Source of the DNA: a virus
Reading direction: 5' to 3' (one strand)
IMG/VR virus record: IMGVR_UViG_3300030329_001717
Coordinates: 1-30,118 of that record
DNA length: 30,118 nt
Part shown: in pieces, positions 1 through 6,700 of the stretch
Numbering within the stretch: position 1 is the stretch's first letter
How the letters are laid out: every line of letters begins with the position of its first letter
Made by a program: the position numbers and the translations under genes
The notes under the pieces: generated by a model
What the model was told of the DNA's origin: nothing
What the model saw: the letters and a program-made list of their open reading frames with translations, nothing else
The model's database searches: none

Positions 1-2
1 AT

Positions 3-277
3 CTATCACCTTCCTGCACAGCTAGGAGTACTCCCGCATGTCAGATTTGAAAATCACAGTGCTGCATCACAAAGACCCTGGTGCGGGCAATGAGGTGAGG
101 ATATGCATGGAGAGTCCAGACCAATCGGTATTGGATACAGGAATTGTGTCATATTTTGAGCAGTATCACCCAAGCGGATACATGACCCACGTTCTGTCAA
201 GATATAGTGTGCCAGGAGGGGAGAGGGCCATAATTAGTAGGCTGGCAAGCTGCGAGTAGAAGTGCCTATCACCTTCC
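3..277. repeat. 12-bp direct repeat pair (CTATCACCTTCC) flanking the first gene
   Basis: The identical 12-mer CTATCACCTTCC occurs at 3-14, before the first gene, and again at 266-277, just after its stop codon. A shorter related string (CACCTTCCC) recurs at about 1762, inside the integrase gene. No function is evident. Regulator or integrase binding sites are possible, and so is chance. Confidence 0.4.
38..259 (+). CDS. Small hypothetical protein (73 aa)
   Basis: I do not recognise this protein. The ATG at 38 is preceded by an AGGAG ribosome binding site at 24-28 with 9 bases of spacing, which supports both the start and the reality of the gene. The product is 73 residues, mixed in composition, with no transmembrane segment or signal peptide visible. 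It lies at the left edge of the accessory block upstream of the integrase and is bracketed by a 12-bp direct repeat. The position corresponds to the early region of T7-like phages, where small host-takeover proteins are common, but nothing in the sequence assigns such a role. Confidence 0.6.
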   Translation: MSDLKITVLHHKDPGAGNEVRICMESPDQSVLDTGIVSYFEQYHPSGYMTHVLSRYSVPGGERAIISRLASCE

Positions 278-320
278 CAAAGCGCACCCTTGACTCCCTC
301 CAACCAGTATGTGACAATAT

Positions 321-977
321 ATGTGTGGCCTAGTAACATGGAGCGTGGTAGGGAATATGAGCAGTTGGGAATCTGTATCTGTCACTTGGGAACAGAAAAT
401 AGGCATAGCCCTGCATTATTGCATCGAAGGGCGTATCCTAATTTTGACGGCAAAGTCGCTTAATCCTGCCGCTTACAAACAGTTAACGTCTACCATCACA
501 AATCTCAGCCAAAGAAACATACAATTAGCTTTGGATTTGGCGCTTCCCAAAAATGTCATAGAATATGTTACGCAAGGCGCGGCCAACATACATACCAAAA
601 AAGAATACAACTTCGAGGTCGAACTGGTTTCGGAGTTACTCGCAGATTACGAAGAGGTAATGGGGGAGCCCCACGCACTAGACGCTGTATTACCAGTGCT
701 GCGAAACACAGTAAGCAGCTTGACATTTTCTGACACTGACTTCGATCCAACTGGAGCGGAGCTAGACTCCATCTTATTAAAGTCTCGGCCTGCCTATGAG
801 GTGAGCCGTGCGAACATTTCCAATTTTGTATGCACGCAAATTGGTCTTGGATCAGGGGCTATTTTGAGGAGTCTAGGGTATACTCCTGATCTGACATTTG
901 CTGACACTTCGCGGTCAAATTTTCTACCATCATACTTCTCCCCTCGCACAGGGATAGGGGAATATGCAGGCTATTAG
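321..977 (+). CDS. Hypothetical protein (up to 218 aa)
   Basis: I do not recognise the family. The frame is open for 218 codons from the ATG at 321, but no ribosome binding site precedes that codon. The in-frame ATG at 357 has AGGG just upstream (350-353, short 3-base spacing) and would give 206 residues, so the start is uncertain. The product looks soluble, with an aliphatic helical centre (an LALDLALP stretch followed by a Glu-rich helix) and a Ser/Tyr/Gly-rich C-terminus. The stop overlaps the start of the next gene by 14 bases, suggesting an operon with the MarR-like gene. A regulator or early takeover protein is conceivable, but this is only inferred from position. Confidence 0.6.
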   Translation: MCGLVTWSVVGNMSSWESVSVTWEQKIGIALHYCIEGRILILTAKSLNPAAYKQLTSTITNLSQRNIQLALDLALPKNVIEYVTQGAANIHTKKEYNFEVELVSELLADYEEVMGEPHALDAVLPVLRNTVSSLTFSDTDFDPTGAELDSILLKSRPAYEVSRANISNFVCTQIGLGSGAILRSLGYTPDLTFADTSRSNFLPSYFSPRTGIGEYAGY

Positions 978-1290
978 AAGACTAAGGACTCTGACCAGAT
1001 ATCTCAGGTCGCTAGATAAATCCATGACGATGTTTCAGATCGAAGCCTTTCTGATCGTCGCGGATGACCCAGGGATAACAATGCGTGACGTTGAGGAGAG
1101 GATGGGTGTCGCCAACGCTACGACCTCTCGCAACATAAACTACTGGTGCAAGTGGCGACGGTTTGAAACACCCGGCATGGACTTTTTGTCCATCGATCCA
1201 GACCCAAGGGACAGGAGATATAAGATTGTCACTGTGACGCCAAAAGGCGAGGCGTTCCTGTCGAAGGTCAATGAGCTTATGGGGGATTAA
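964..1290 (+). CDS. MarR-like winged helix-turn-helix DNA-binding protein (108 aa)
   Basis: This is a probable transcription regulator. Residues 38-61 read as a helix-turn-helix (GITMRDVEERMG, then a recognition helix with TTSRN). Residues 78-95 form the wing typical of MarR proteins: a DPxDRR-type turn followed by a VTPKG strand. At 108 residues it is shorter than usual MarR proteins (about 140), so the N- and C-terminal dimerisation helices are reduced. The ATG at 964 is preceded by AGGGGA with good spacing and overlaps the preceding gene by 14 bases. Lying three genes before the integrase, it is the only recognisable DNA-binding regulator of the putative lysogeny block, with no CI or Cro-like protein seen. 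Repression of lytic or integrase genes is an inference. A PadR-like wHTH is an alternative. Confidence 0.75.
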   Translation: MQAIRRLRTLTRYLRSLDKSMTMFQIEAFLIVADDPGITMRDVEERMGVANATTSRNINYWCKWRRFETPGMDFLSIDPDPRDRRYKIVTVTPKGEAFLSKVNELMGD

Positions 1291-1296
1291 CCACAC

Positions 1297-1689
1297 ATGA
1301 GTTTTAAAGCCTATTTGGTTGAGCTAAAAAGCAAAGACGATATCGCATATTTAGATAGCTACCTGAGTGAGCCTGCCTTGGACGGTGTTGCGTGGCTAGA
1401 TCACATATACAGGGCGGATACGAAGCTGCCTGGATTCTCCAAGCACACATTGGTAGCAGCACTGACAGCCGACAGGGCAGACCTTGCCTCATCGATGGAG
1501 GATGAGGCGGGACTCGCCCCTAGACCTTTGAACATCCAGAGGCTGGATAATTTGCCAGATCACTGCAAGACATTGGAGGATCACGGGTGCAGCATTAAAG
1601 GGTGGACAGTCCCTAAATGGACATATGACACTTGGGTGCAGGAAGCCACACGGTACATTATGACTGTCCCATACGGAGCGCGCTTATGA
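1297..1689 (+). CDS. Hypothetical protein translationally coupled to the integrase (130 aa)
   Basis: I do not recognise this protein. It begins six bases after the MarR-like gene stops, behind a GGGGGA sequence, and its TGA (1687-1689) overlaps the integrase ATG (1686-1688), so the two are probably translated together. The product is 130 residues, soluble, mixed alpha/beta, with several Trp and Cys residues in the C-terminal half (GCSIKGWTVPKW). No clear helix-turn-helix or winged-helix is visible, so calling it an excisionase or directionality factor would be a guess based only on its position next to int. Confidence 0.65.
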   Translation: MSFKAYLVELKSKDDIAYLDSYLSEPALDGVAWLDHIYRADTKLPGFSKHTLVAALTADRADLASSMEDEAGLAPRPLNIQRLDNLPDHCKTLEDHGCSIKGWTVPKWTYDTWVQEATRYIMTVPYGARL

Positions 1690-2816
1690 GCATAACACAA
1701 CGCGGGAAAAGCTGGCGTGTTGCAGTGCGTGATCCGCTCCAGCAGCGGGTGATCACAGGCACCTTCCCAAACAAAGATCAGGCGGAAGCCTTCAGTCATT
1801 TATGCGCGCTCCACAAGGCGCAAGGCATCGCCTATCCAGATGCTCACACAGTGCAGGTTGGTGGCTCTGCGAGCTATTGGCTAAAGGCACACGATACTAT
1901 TTGGGGCAAGACCAAAAGCGATGTAGACATGCTCCGCATGACGCATAACTTGGTCAAAACTTTTGGAGCAAACACACCAATTACTGCGATATCCACTGCG
2001 AGAATTGTACAGTTTGTGGATGATTGCAAGGCTAGGCGTAACACAAATGCCACGATTAACCGGAAACTTAGCTGCTTGTCGCAGCTTTTGAAACACTGCA
2101 AAAGTGTGGGCATTATTACACGACTCCCCGATATTCCTCGCATGAAGGAGAGCCAGGGACGCATAAGGTTTCTGACAAAAGACGAGCAAGCCTTGTTACT
2201 ACAAACTTTCAAATTGTTTGGAGATGATGTCTCTTACCATGTGACAAGGTTTTTGCTGGCACAAGGTAACAGGTGTGGGGAGATCATGCAGACACCTCGC
2301 AATAGCGGGGAGGGATACCCCATCGAATGGAAGGATATCTCAGCGCCTTGGGGGACAGGTCCACAGGCTACGCATGTTGATCCAAAGACAGGGGCCAAGA
2401 CTCAGTACCCGGTTGTGACCTTCTGGTACACAAAGAACGGTCGCCCTCGCACTCAGCCGCTACTTAGGCCAGCCCAAGAGGCGCTGGCGTATTTCAAATC
2501 GCTTGGCTGGTCGAAACCTTTCGAGGGGATCAGCTACAAGAGCTACTACCACCGCTTTGTGCGTGCGCAGAAACATATAGGGCTGGGCGACGATCCAGAT
2601 TTTGTCCCGCATGTATTGCGCCACACAGTTGCCAGCGAATTCGTTATGCAAGCCAAAGATTTGAAGCGCGTGCAGGAGTGGATGGGGCACCTGACGATCC
2701 AGACGACAATGCGCTACGCACACCTCGCACCTTCCTCGCTGTTCTCGATGATACCCACAGATGATATTTTGCAGAGCGATGCTGGACGCGCACCCCACCT
2801 TACGCTAGTAAGCTAA
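1686..2816 (+). CDS. int: Tyrosine recombinase / phage integrase
   Basis: Site-specific integrase of the tyrosine recombinase family, which would join the phage attP to a host attB. The 376-residue product has an N-terminal arm-binding-like region (residues 1-45), a core-binding helical domain (about 60-150) and a C-terminal catalytic domain. The catalytic set is visible: R196 in NRCGEI, K250 in YTKNGR, H309 and R312 in HVLRH, H335 in WMGHL and Y344 in RYAHL. The start at 1686 is preferred over an in-frame ATG at 1632 because it forms an ATGA overlap with the previous stop, has GGAG upstream, and begins with the usual arm-domain strand (QRGKSWRV). A complete tRNA-Ser gene lies 10 bases downstream, as expected for an integrase next to its attachment site. 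Confidence 0.96.
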   Translation: MSITQRGKSWRVAVRDPLQQRVITGTFPNKDQAEAFSHLCALHKAQGIAYPDAHTVQVGGSASYWLKAHDTIWGKTKSDVDMLRMTHNLVKTFGANTPITAISTARIVQFVDDCKARRNTNATINRKLSCLSQLLKHCKSVGIITRLPDIPRMKESQGRIRFLTKDEQALLLQTFKLFGDDVSYHVTRFLLAQGNRCGEIMQTPRNSGEGYPIEWKDISAPWGTGPQATHVDPKTGAKTQYPVVTFWYTKNGRPRTQPLLRPAQEALAYFKSLGWSKPFEGISYKSYYHRFVRAQKHIGLGDDPDFVPHVLRHTVASEFVMQAKDLKRVQEWMGHLTIQTTMRYAHLAPSSLFSMIPTDDILQSDAGRAPHLTLVS

Positions 2817-2826
2817 TGCTGCGTTT

Positions 2827-2913
2827 GGAGGGATGGCAGAGTGGTAATGCAGTGGATTGCTAATCCATCTACCCGATAGGGTAGCGGGGGTTCGAGTCCC
2901 CCTCCCTCCGCCA
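2827..2913 (+). tRNA. tRNA-Ser (anticodon GCU), with encoded CCA
   Basis: A complete class II tRNA cloverleaf folds here. The acceptor stem is GGAGGGA (2827-2833) with TCCCTCC (2903-2909). The anticodon stem GTGGA/TCCAT (one G-T pair) holds the loop TTGCTAA with anticodon GCT. The long variable arm is CTACCC-GATA-GGGTAG, the hallmark of serine tRNAs, and the T arm is GGGGG-TTCGAGT-CCCCC. The discriminator is G2910 and CCA (2911-2913) is encoded. Only 10 bases separate it from the integrase stop, so it is probably cotranscribed with int. It could be a working lytic-phase tRNA, the attP identity segment, or both. Confidence 0.95.
2857..2913 (+). other. Candidate attP core (tRNA-Ser anticodon loop to 3' end)
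   Basis: Tyrosine integrases of phages commonly recombine within a tRNA gene, with the phage supplying the 3' part so the host tRNA is rebuilt. The full 3' half of a tRNA-Ser lies directly after the integrase gene. The 10-mer TTGCTAATCC from the anticodon loop (2857-2866) recurs at 3023-3032 in the following gap, giving a second possible core. The crossover point cannot be fixed from one sequence; this call is inference from position. Confidence 0.45.
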
Positions 2914-3073
2914 GCTAACTTGTTGATAGTTAATGGTAACAGGGATGGTGCAAAAACGTACCATTTGGTGTTATCAAAACCCTAATATGCTGTAATTAAA
3001 CAACAAATAGAGGTATAACGGTTTGCTAATCCGCTTCTAAACTAAGCATGTTTGGTAGTAAATACCTGTAAGG

Positions 3074-3105
3074 GTGCCTAAGCCCTTGTGGCTACGGCAC
3101 TTTTT
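3074..3105 (+). terminator. Rho-independent terminator upstream of RNA polymerase
   Basis: GTGCC (3074-3078) pairs with GGCAC (3096-3100). Inside, AGCC pairs with GGCT across a 2x2 internal loop and a CTTGT loop, and five T residues follow directly (3101-3105). It would end transcripts coming from the int-tRNA block and insulate the RNA polymerase gene. Confidence 0.75.
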
Positions 3106-3112
3106 AATGGCT

Positions 3113-3166
3113 TAATGCATACCAAACAGTATCCAATACAGTTAATCTGTTACCAATCTGGAGAGG
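3113..3166 (+). promoter_or_regulatory. Degenerate copies of the phage promoter motif ahead of RNA polymerase
   Basis: TAATGCATACCAA at 3113-3125 matches the first 13 bases of the clear phage promoters at 5664 and 9452 at all but one position (treating the variable C/T as a match), but the GGGAC initiation block is absent. A second, looser copy follows at 3143-3156 (TAAT, four bases, TACCAA) with GGAGAGG near the expected position, which is also the ribosome binding site of the polymerase gene. They may be weak promoters, a polymerase autoregulation site, or decayed copies. Confidence 0.4.
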
Positions 3167-3173
3167 CCACTCA

Positions 3174-5666
3174 ATGATTAAAGCAGCGCAGCTTTTGCAG
3201 GAACAAAAAGAACTGGAAGGCGATTCCTACGTTCAAACTCTTCGTCGCTACCACAAAATGCATGACAAGGCATCTCGGCGGAACGACTACTCTAGCTCCC
3301 ATTGCGGCAGGGCAGTAGTCGAGCATTGCATTCGTCCTTTTGAAATCGCCATAGAAAATTTCATCGAAGAAAGCAAGGCAGGGAAGCCTGGAAGGCGCAG
3401 TCAGGTCGCTGATTTGCTGGTGCAGTTAGATGTACCCACGGTTGCCTATCTGTTCTCTAAGGCAATTTTCAATTTTGTCCCTATTCATATTAAGGAGGGA
3501 AAAACAGCAGCAGCCAGTGCAGTTGCCATCAAATCCAGCCAGATGCTTCACGACGAATTGAGGATGCGCTGGTTCCACGCAAATTATCGTGCGTACACCA
3601 AAAAGATGCTGCGATCCTTCGACGCGGACAACCTTTCCCGCCATCGTCGCCGCGACATCGTGCAGCGCAAGTTCCGCCAGATGGAGATGGAGTGGAAAAT
3701 CTGGTCCACAGCGGAGATGGTCAAACTAGGCGTCAAGTTATTGGAGCTATTCCGCGACAGCACTGGAATGATCCAGATCGTCCAAGTCGCAGAACAAAAG
3801 CGGCGCAGGAAGATTGTGCAAGCAACCCCTGCACTCCTTGAGAAGATAGGCGAAAGGATGGCTGCTAACGAGTCGATCTTTTCGGTATATCAGCCAATGA
3901 TTATACCGCCAAAACCTTGGGAGGAGGGAGGACTTTATGGAGGAGGTTACTACACAGACAAGGTTAGTCGATATCCGTTGATCAAAGGTGTCAAGCGAAC
4001 CTTCTTAGAAGAACTGAACAACGTCGATATGAGTAGAGTGCTTCGCGCAATTAACGCGATCCAAGAAACACCTTTCCGCGTGAATCCAATTGTTGTCGAT
4101 TTGCTGGAACACATTTTTGAAAGCAATCGTGAGATTGCAGAGGTGCCTCTTTACGAGCAAGAGCAAATACCGGAAGCCCCGCTTGGCGCGGATAAGCCAG
4201 GGCCGATCAAGGATCAGTACAGGCGCGACTGCTACGCGGTCCATGACAGAAATCGACGGCGTATCAGCAAGCGCCTGATGGTCGCACGGTCAATCAACGT
4301 AGCCAGAAAATTTTCAAAATACGAGCGAATATACTTCCCGCTGCAAGCGGACAGTCGAGGTCGCTTGTACCCTGTGCCAGCAATATTCAACACCCAGGGT
4401 CCAGACTTCATTCGCGCCATGATCGAATACGCGGAAGGCAAGCCCATCGACAACGAAGAGGCTGCTGCTTGGCTGGCAATCATTGGTGCCAATCACTGGG
4501 GCGAAGATAAGGTCAGTCTCCAAGCGCGTGTTGATTGGGTGATGGACAACCAGCAGATGATCTTGGAGATAGCAGCCGATCCTTTTGGTGATCTGCGATG
4601 GACTGAGGCAGATGAGCCTTTCCAGTTCGTTAGGTGGGCGATGGCTTGGAGCGAGTTTCGCGCTGAAGGTTATGGCTACGTTTGTCACTTGCCCGCAAAT
4701 GTAGATGCCACTTGCTCAGGGATGCAGATTTTCTCAGCAGCACTAAAAGACAGGGAAGGTGCGCGGTGGGTCAACCTAACAAACAACCAGCAGCGTCAGG
4801 ACATTTATCAAGCTGTCGCAGACAGGGCGATGGACCATATGCGCGCAGAAACAGACCCTGAGAAAATGCCGTATGCGAAAGCGGCAGTAGATTTTGGTGT
4901 ATCCAGAGCTATGACCAAACGTCCGACGATGGTCGTGCCCTACAGTGGAACCTTCCACGCATGTATGAAGTATACGCGGGATGGCATCCAAGAGCGTCTG
5001 AAAAAAGGCGAGCCTCACCCTTGGCCGCATGACAAGAACGATGGCAAATTCATTGCTTATGTTGCTGGTGCAATCTGGCAAGCAATTGATGATACGATAC
5101 CTGCTGCTAGGGAGTGCATGCGGTGGTTACAGGCTGCTAGCAGGCTTATCAGCAAGAGCGAGACACCGTTGCCTATGATCTGGTGGACACCGGATGGCAT
5201 GCCAGTGCAGCAAGCTAGGTATGTTCAGACAACAGAGCGTGTCAGCACCTTCCTAGACGGCTCAAGGGTACGCCTAGACATCCACCATGACACAAAGGCA
5301 CTGGACCCTAAGCGGATGGCGTCCAGCGTTGCTCCAAACTGGGTACATAGCCTAGATGCCTCAGTGATGCGAGAGGCAGTCAACCATGCCTTGGAGATTG
5401 AAGACGGAACAGGGCGAGGGCGGATGTATTTCAACATGATCCATGACTCTTTTGGAGTACATGTCTCTGACCTGCCTGACTTTTTAAATAAATGCATCAA
5501 GCCAGCGTTCGTCAAAATCTTTGGCGACGACGATGTGATAGACAACTTTGAGCGAGAGGTGAGGAGCATCCTTGACGATGACCAGCAAGACAAACTTCCA
5601 CCAGCGCCAGTGCGCGGTGACTTCGACATCAGGGAGGTGATCAACAATGATTTCTTTTTCTCCTAA
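3174..5666 (+). CDS. T7-like single-subunit DNA-directed RNA polymerase
   Basis: Phage RNA polymerase that transcribes the middle and late genes from phage-specific promoters. It has 830 residues against 883 in T7. Catalytic landmarks are all present: D511 in VDATCSGMQ (T7 D537), K582 and Y590 in the AMTKRPTMVVPYSG segment (T7 K631/Y639, same spacing of 8), and D758 in IHDSFG (T7 D812). The C-terminus ends in aromatic residues (FFFS) rather than the T7 FAFA, the same general character. The ATG at 3174 follows GGAGAGG with suitable spacing. It is the first gene after the intergenic region and terminator, matching T7 gene 1 order. Its promoter-recognition loop must read the motif seen at 5664 and 9452 if those are its sites. 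Confidence 0.98.
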   Translation: MIKAAQLLQEQKELEGDSYVQTLRRYHKMHDKASRRNDYSSSHCGRAVVEHCIRPFEIAIENFIEESKAGKPGRRSQVADLLVQLDVPTVAYLFSKAIFNFVPIHIKEGKTAAASAVAIKSSQMLHDELRMRWFHANYRAYTKKMLRSFDADNLSRHRRRDIVQRKFRQMEMEWKIWSTAEMVKLGVKLLELFRDSTGMIQIVQVAEQKRRRKIVQATPALLEKIGERMAANESIFSVYQPMIIPPKPWEEGGLYGGGYYTDKVSRYPLIKGVKRTFLEELNNVDMSRVLRAINAIQETPFRVNPIVVDLLEHIFESNREIAEVPLYEQEQIPEAPLGADKPGPIKDQYRRDCYAVHDRNRRRISKRLMVARSINVARKFSKYERIYFPLQADSRGRLYPVPAIFNTQGPDFIRAMIEYAEGKPIDNEEAAAWLAIIGANHWGEDKVSLQARVDWVMDNQQMILEIAADPFGDLRWTEADEPFQFVRWAMAWSEFRAEGYGYVCHLPANVDATCSGMQIFSAALKDREGARWVNLTNNQQRQDIYQAVADRAMDHMRAETDPEKMPYAKAAVDFGVSRAMTKRPTMVVPYSGTFHACMKYTRDGIQERLKKGEPHPWPHDKNDGKFIAYVAGAIWQAIDDTIPAARECMRWLQAASRLISKSETPLPMIWWTPDGMPVQQARYVQTTERVSTFLDGSRVRLDIHHDTKALDPKRMASSVAPNWVHSLDASVMREAVNHALEIEDGTGRGRMYFNMIHDSFGVHVSDLPDFLNKCIKPAFVKIFGDDDVIDNFEREVRSILDDDQQDKLPPAPVRGDFDIREVINNDFFFS

Positions 5667-5814
5667 CACATACCAATTGGCATGGGACGATGAACAGGAT
5701 TTGTTGCCCTTATTAGATATACAGAAGGATTTGAGAGGACGAGCAATGGAAAAATATGATGATCTAGATGACTACGAGGTCCAGCAAGAGTTAGCAGAGT
5801 TTGGAGTATCGTAA
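5647..5814 (+). CDS. Small acidic protein (55 aa, internal restart possible)
   Basis: I do not recognise this protein. The ATG at 5647 has a strong AGGGAGGT ribosome binding site (5631-5638) and overlaps the end of the RNA polymerase gene by 20 bases. The 55-residue product is acidic, ending in a Glu/Asp-rich helix. The stop TAA (5812-5814) overlaps the next ATG (5814-5816), the TAATG arrangement used by other genes here, which supports it being real. An in-frame ATG at 5746, with GAGAGGA before it, would give a 22-residue version. A phage promoter lies inside the ORF at 5664-5690, so transcripts starting there could carry only the short form. Confidence 0.55.
   Translation: MISFSPNTYQLAWDDEQDLLPLLDIQKDLRGRAMEKYDDLDDYEVQQELAEFGVS
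5664..5690 (+). promoter_or_regulatory. Phage RNA polymerase promoter (copy 1)
   Basis: The 27-base element begins TAACACATACCAA, continues TTGGCAT, and ends GGGACGA. It is nearly the same as the element at 9452-9478 (TAATACATACCAA ... GGGACAA), including the 12-base distance from ACC to GGGAC. Both start with TAAYAC like the T7 promoter and end with a G-rich initiation block. Both also overlap the TAA stop of the gene before. Transcription probably starts at the GGGA block near 5684 and runs into the replication genes. Confidence 0.7.
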
Positions 5815-6083
5815 TGGATGATGAGCGCGAGCTACCAACAAATGTGGTGCGTCTTTTCGCTGATGTTGATAACGACACTGAGGATGATTCTTCCCCCTTG
5901 AATACTGTCCTTTACGCTGGTCCTACAGGAATTTTTATCCAGCAAGAAGGAACACTTTCTGAAAACGACACTGATTGTGTTGCACTAACTTGGCCGCAGG
6001 CCCAGACAATGATTGCAAACCTTATCGGTGTCCTAGGCAACAAGTTTCAAATGGAGGTATTTGACTTTGGCACAAAACACTAG
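5814..6083 (+). CDS. Hypothetical protein (89 aa) preceding SSB
   Basis: I do not recognise this protein. The ATG overlaps the preceding stop (TAATG), so translation is probably coupled. The 89-residue product has an acidic, Asp-rich N-terminal half (residues 17-26), a central beta-rich stretch (TGIFIQQEGT) and a hydrophobic helix near the C-terminus (MIANLIGVLG) too short and interrupted to be a clear membrane segment. The gene overlaps the SSB start by about 17-23 bases. Unknown small genes at this position are common in T7-like phages. A role in early DNA metabolism is only inferred from its neighbours. Confidence 0.7.
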   Translation: MDDERELPTNVVRLFADVDNDTEDDSSPLNTVLYAGPTGIFIQQEGTLSENDTDCVALTWPQAQTMIANLIGVLGNKFQMEVFDFGTKH

Positions 6084-6681
6084 TCCGCGATTGGTTACTC
6101 CGTTGGGAGAGGCAGTATATCCTGCATTGAAGGAGGGTGACAAAAAGTACAACGACTTAGGTACATACCGGGCATCGGTGAGGGTGTCCGAGAAAAGTGC
6201 GAAAGGGCTGATTAAGTCCTTAGCAACGATGTATAAAGATCACGTTGGAGAAAACATTGACCTAGTCAAAAATCACCTGTGGAAACAGGAAATTGACGAG
6301 GATGGAAATCCCACGGGCAATGTGATCTTCAAAATTGAGGCGAAAAATATTTTGCGGAAAGACGGCAAGGTTTGGGACCGTCGCCCAAAGATTTTCGACA
6401 CAAGCACGCCCCCGAAAATGGTGGATTTGGACCCCTACGGCGGCACAAAAATGAAAGTAGCATTCACAGTCTATGCGTATAACAGTCCCATGAAAGGATT
6501 GAAACTTCAACCTGTCGCCGTGCAAGTCTTTGAGTTGGTAGAGCGAGGCGAAAACGCACCGGATGATTTTGGATTCACAGGCGAGGAATCAGGATACAAA
6601 GTTACTAATGAGGAAGAAAAAAGCCCGTTCGATTTCAACGAAACGGAAGGCACCTACGAGGACGACCAAGAAGAATTCTAA
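6067..6681 (+). CDS. Single-stranded DNA-binding protein (T7 gp2.5-like)
   Basis: Probable phage SSB that coats single-stranded DNA at the fork and contacts polymerase and helicase. The product is about 204 residues against 232 for T7 gp2.5. It has a beta-rich OB-fold-like body and a long acidic C-terminal tail ending in phenylalanine (DDQEEF). The terminal Phe behind acidic residues is a known functional element of T7 gp2.5. No ATG fits. TTG at 6067 is preferred because GGAGG (6053-6057) lies 9 bases away, whereas TTG at 6061 leaves only 3. Position directly before endonuclease I matches the T7 order. Sequence identity to gp2.5 is low by eye, so the call rests on tail, size and context. Confidence 0.85.
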   Translation: MAQNTSPRLVTPLGEAVYPALKEGDKKYNDLGTYRASVRVSEKSAKGLIKSLATMYKDHVGENIDLVKNHLWKQEIDEDGNPTGNVIFKIEAKNILRKDGKVWDRRPKIFDTSTPPKMVDLDPYGGTKMKVAFTVYAYNSPMKGLKLQPVAVQVFELVERGENAPDDFGFTGEESGYKVTNEEEKSPFDFNETEGTYEDDQEEF

Positions 6682-6700
6682 AAAAAGCGTAGGGCTGCGA

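Larger units (their letters stand above)
2914..3173. other. 260-base intergenic region between tRNA-Ser and RNA polymerase
   Basis: No gene is supported here. The region holds a small inverted repeat (ATGGTGC at 2945-2951 with GTACCAT at 2958-2964), a repeat of the tRNA anticodon-loop decamer (3023-3032), a rho-independent terminator (3074-3105), and one or two elements resembling the phage promoters found later. AGTTAAT occurs at 2928 and 3140. It is the natural place for integrase arm sites and for early promoters used by host RNA polymerase, but I could not pick a convincing -35/-10 pair. Confidence 0.6.

Noticed and set aside
1632-1685. Upstream in-frame ATG extending the integrase by 18 residues
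   Set aside because: The extension lies wholly inside the previous gene, while the start at 1686 has an ATGA overlap and begins the arm domain normally.
2827-2913. Prophage boundary with a bacterial chromosome at the tRNA
   Set aside because: Phage genes (integrase on one side, RNA polymerase on the other) flank it directly, so it is not an attL or attR junction unless prophages are in tandem.
2945-2964. Terminator for the int-tRNA transcript
   Set aside because: The 7-bp stem (ATGGTGC with GTACCAT) has no T tract after it. The better terminator is at 3074-3105.
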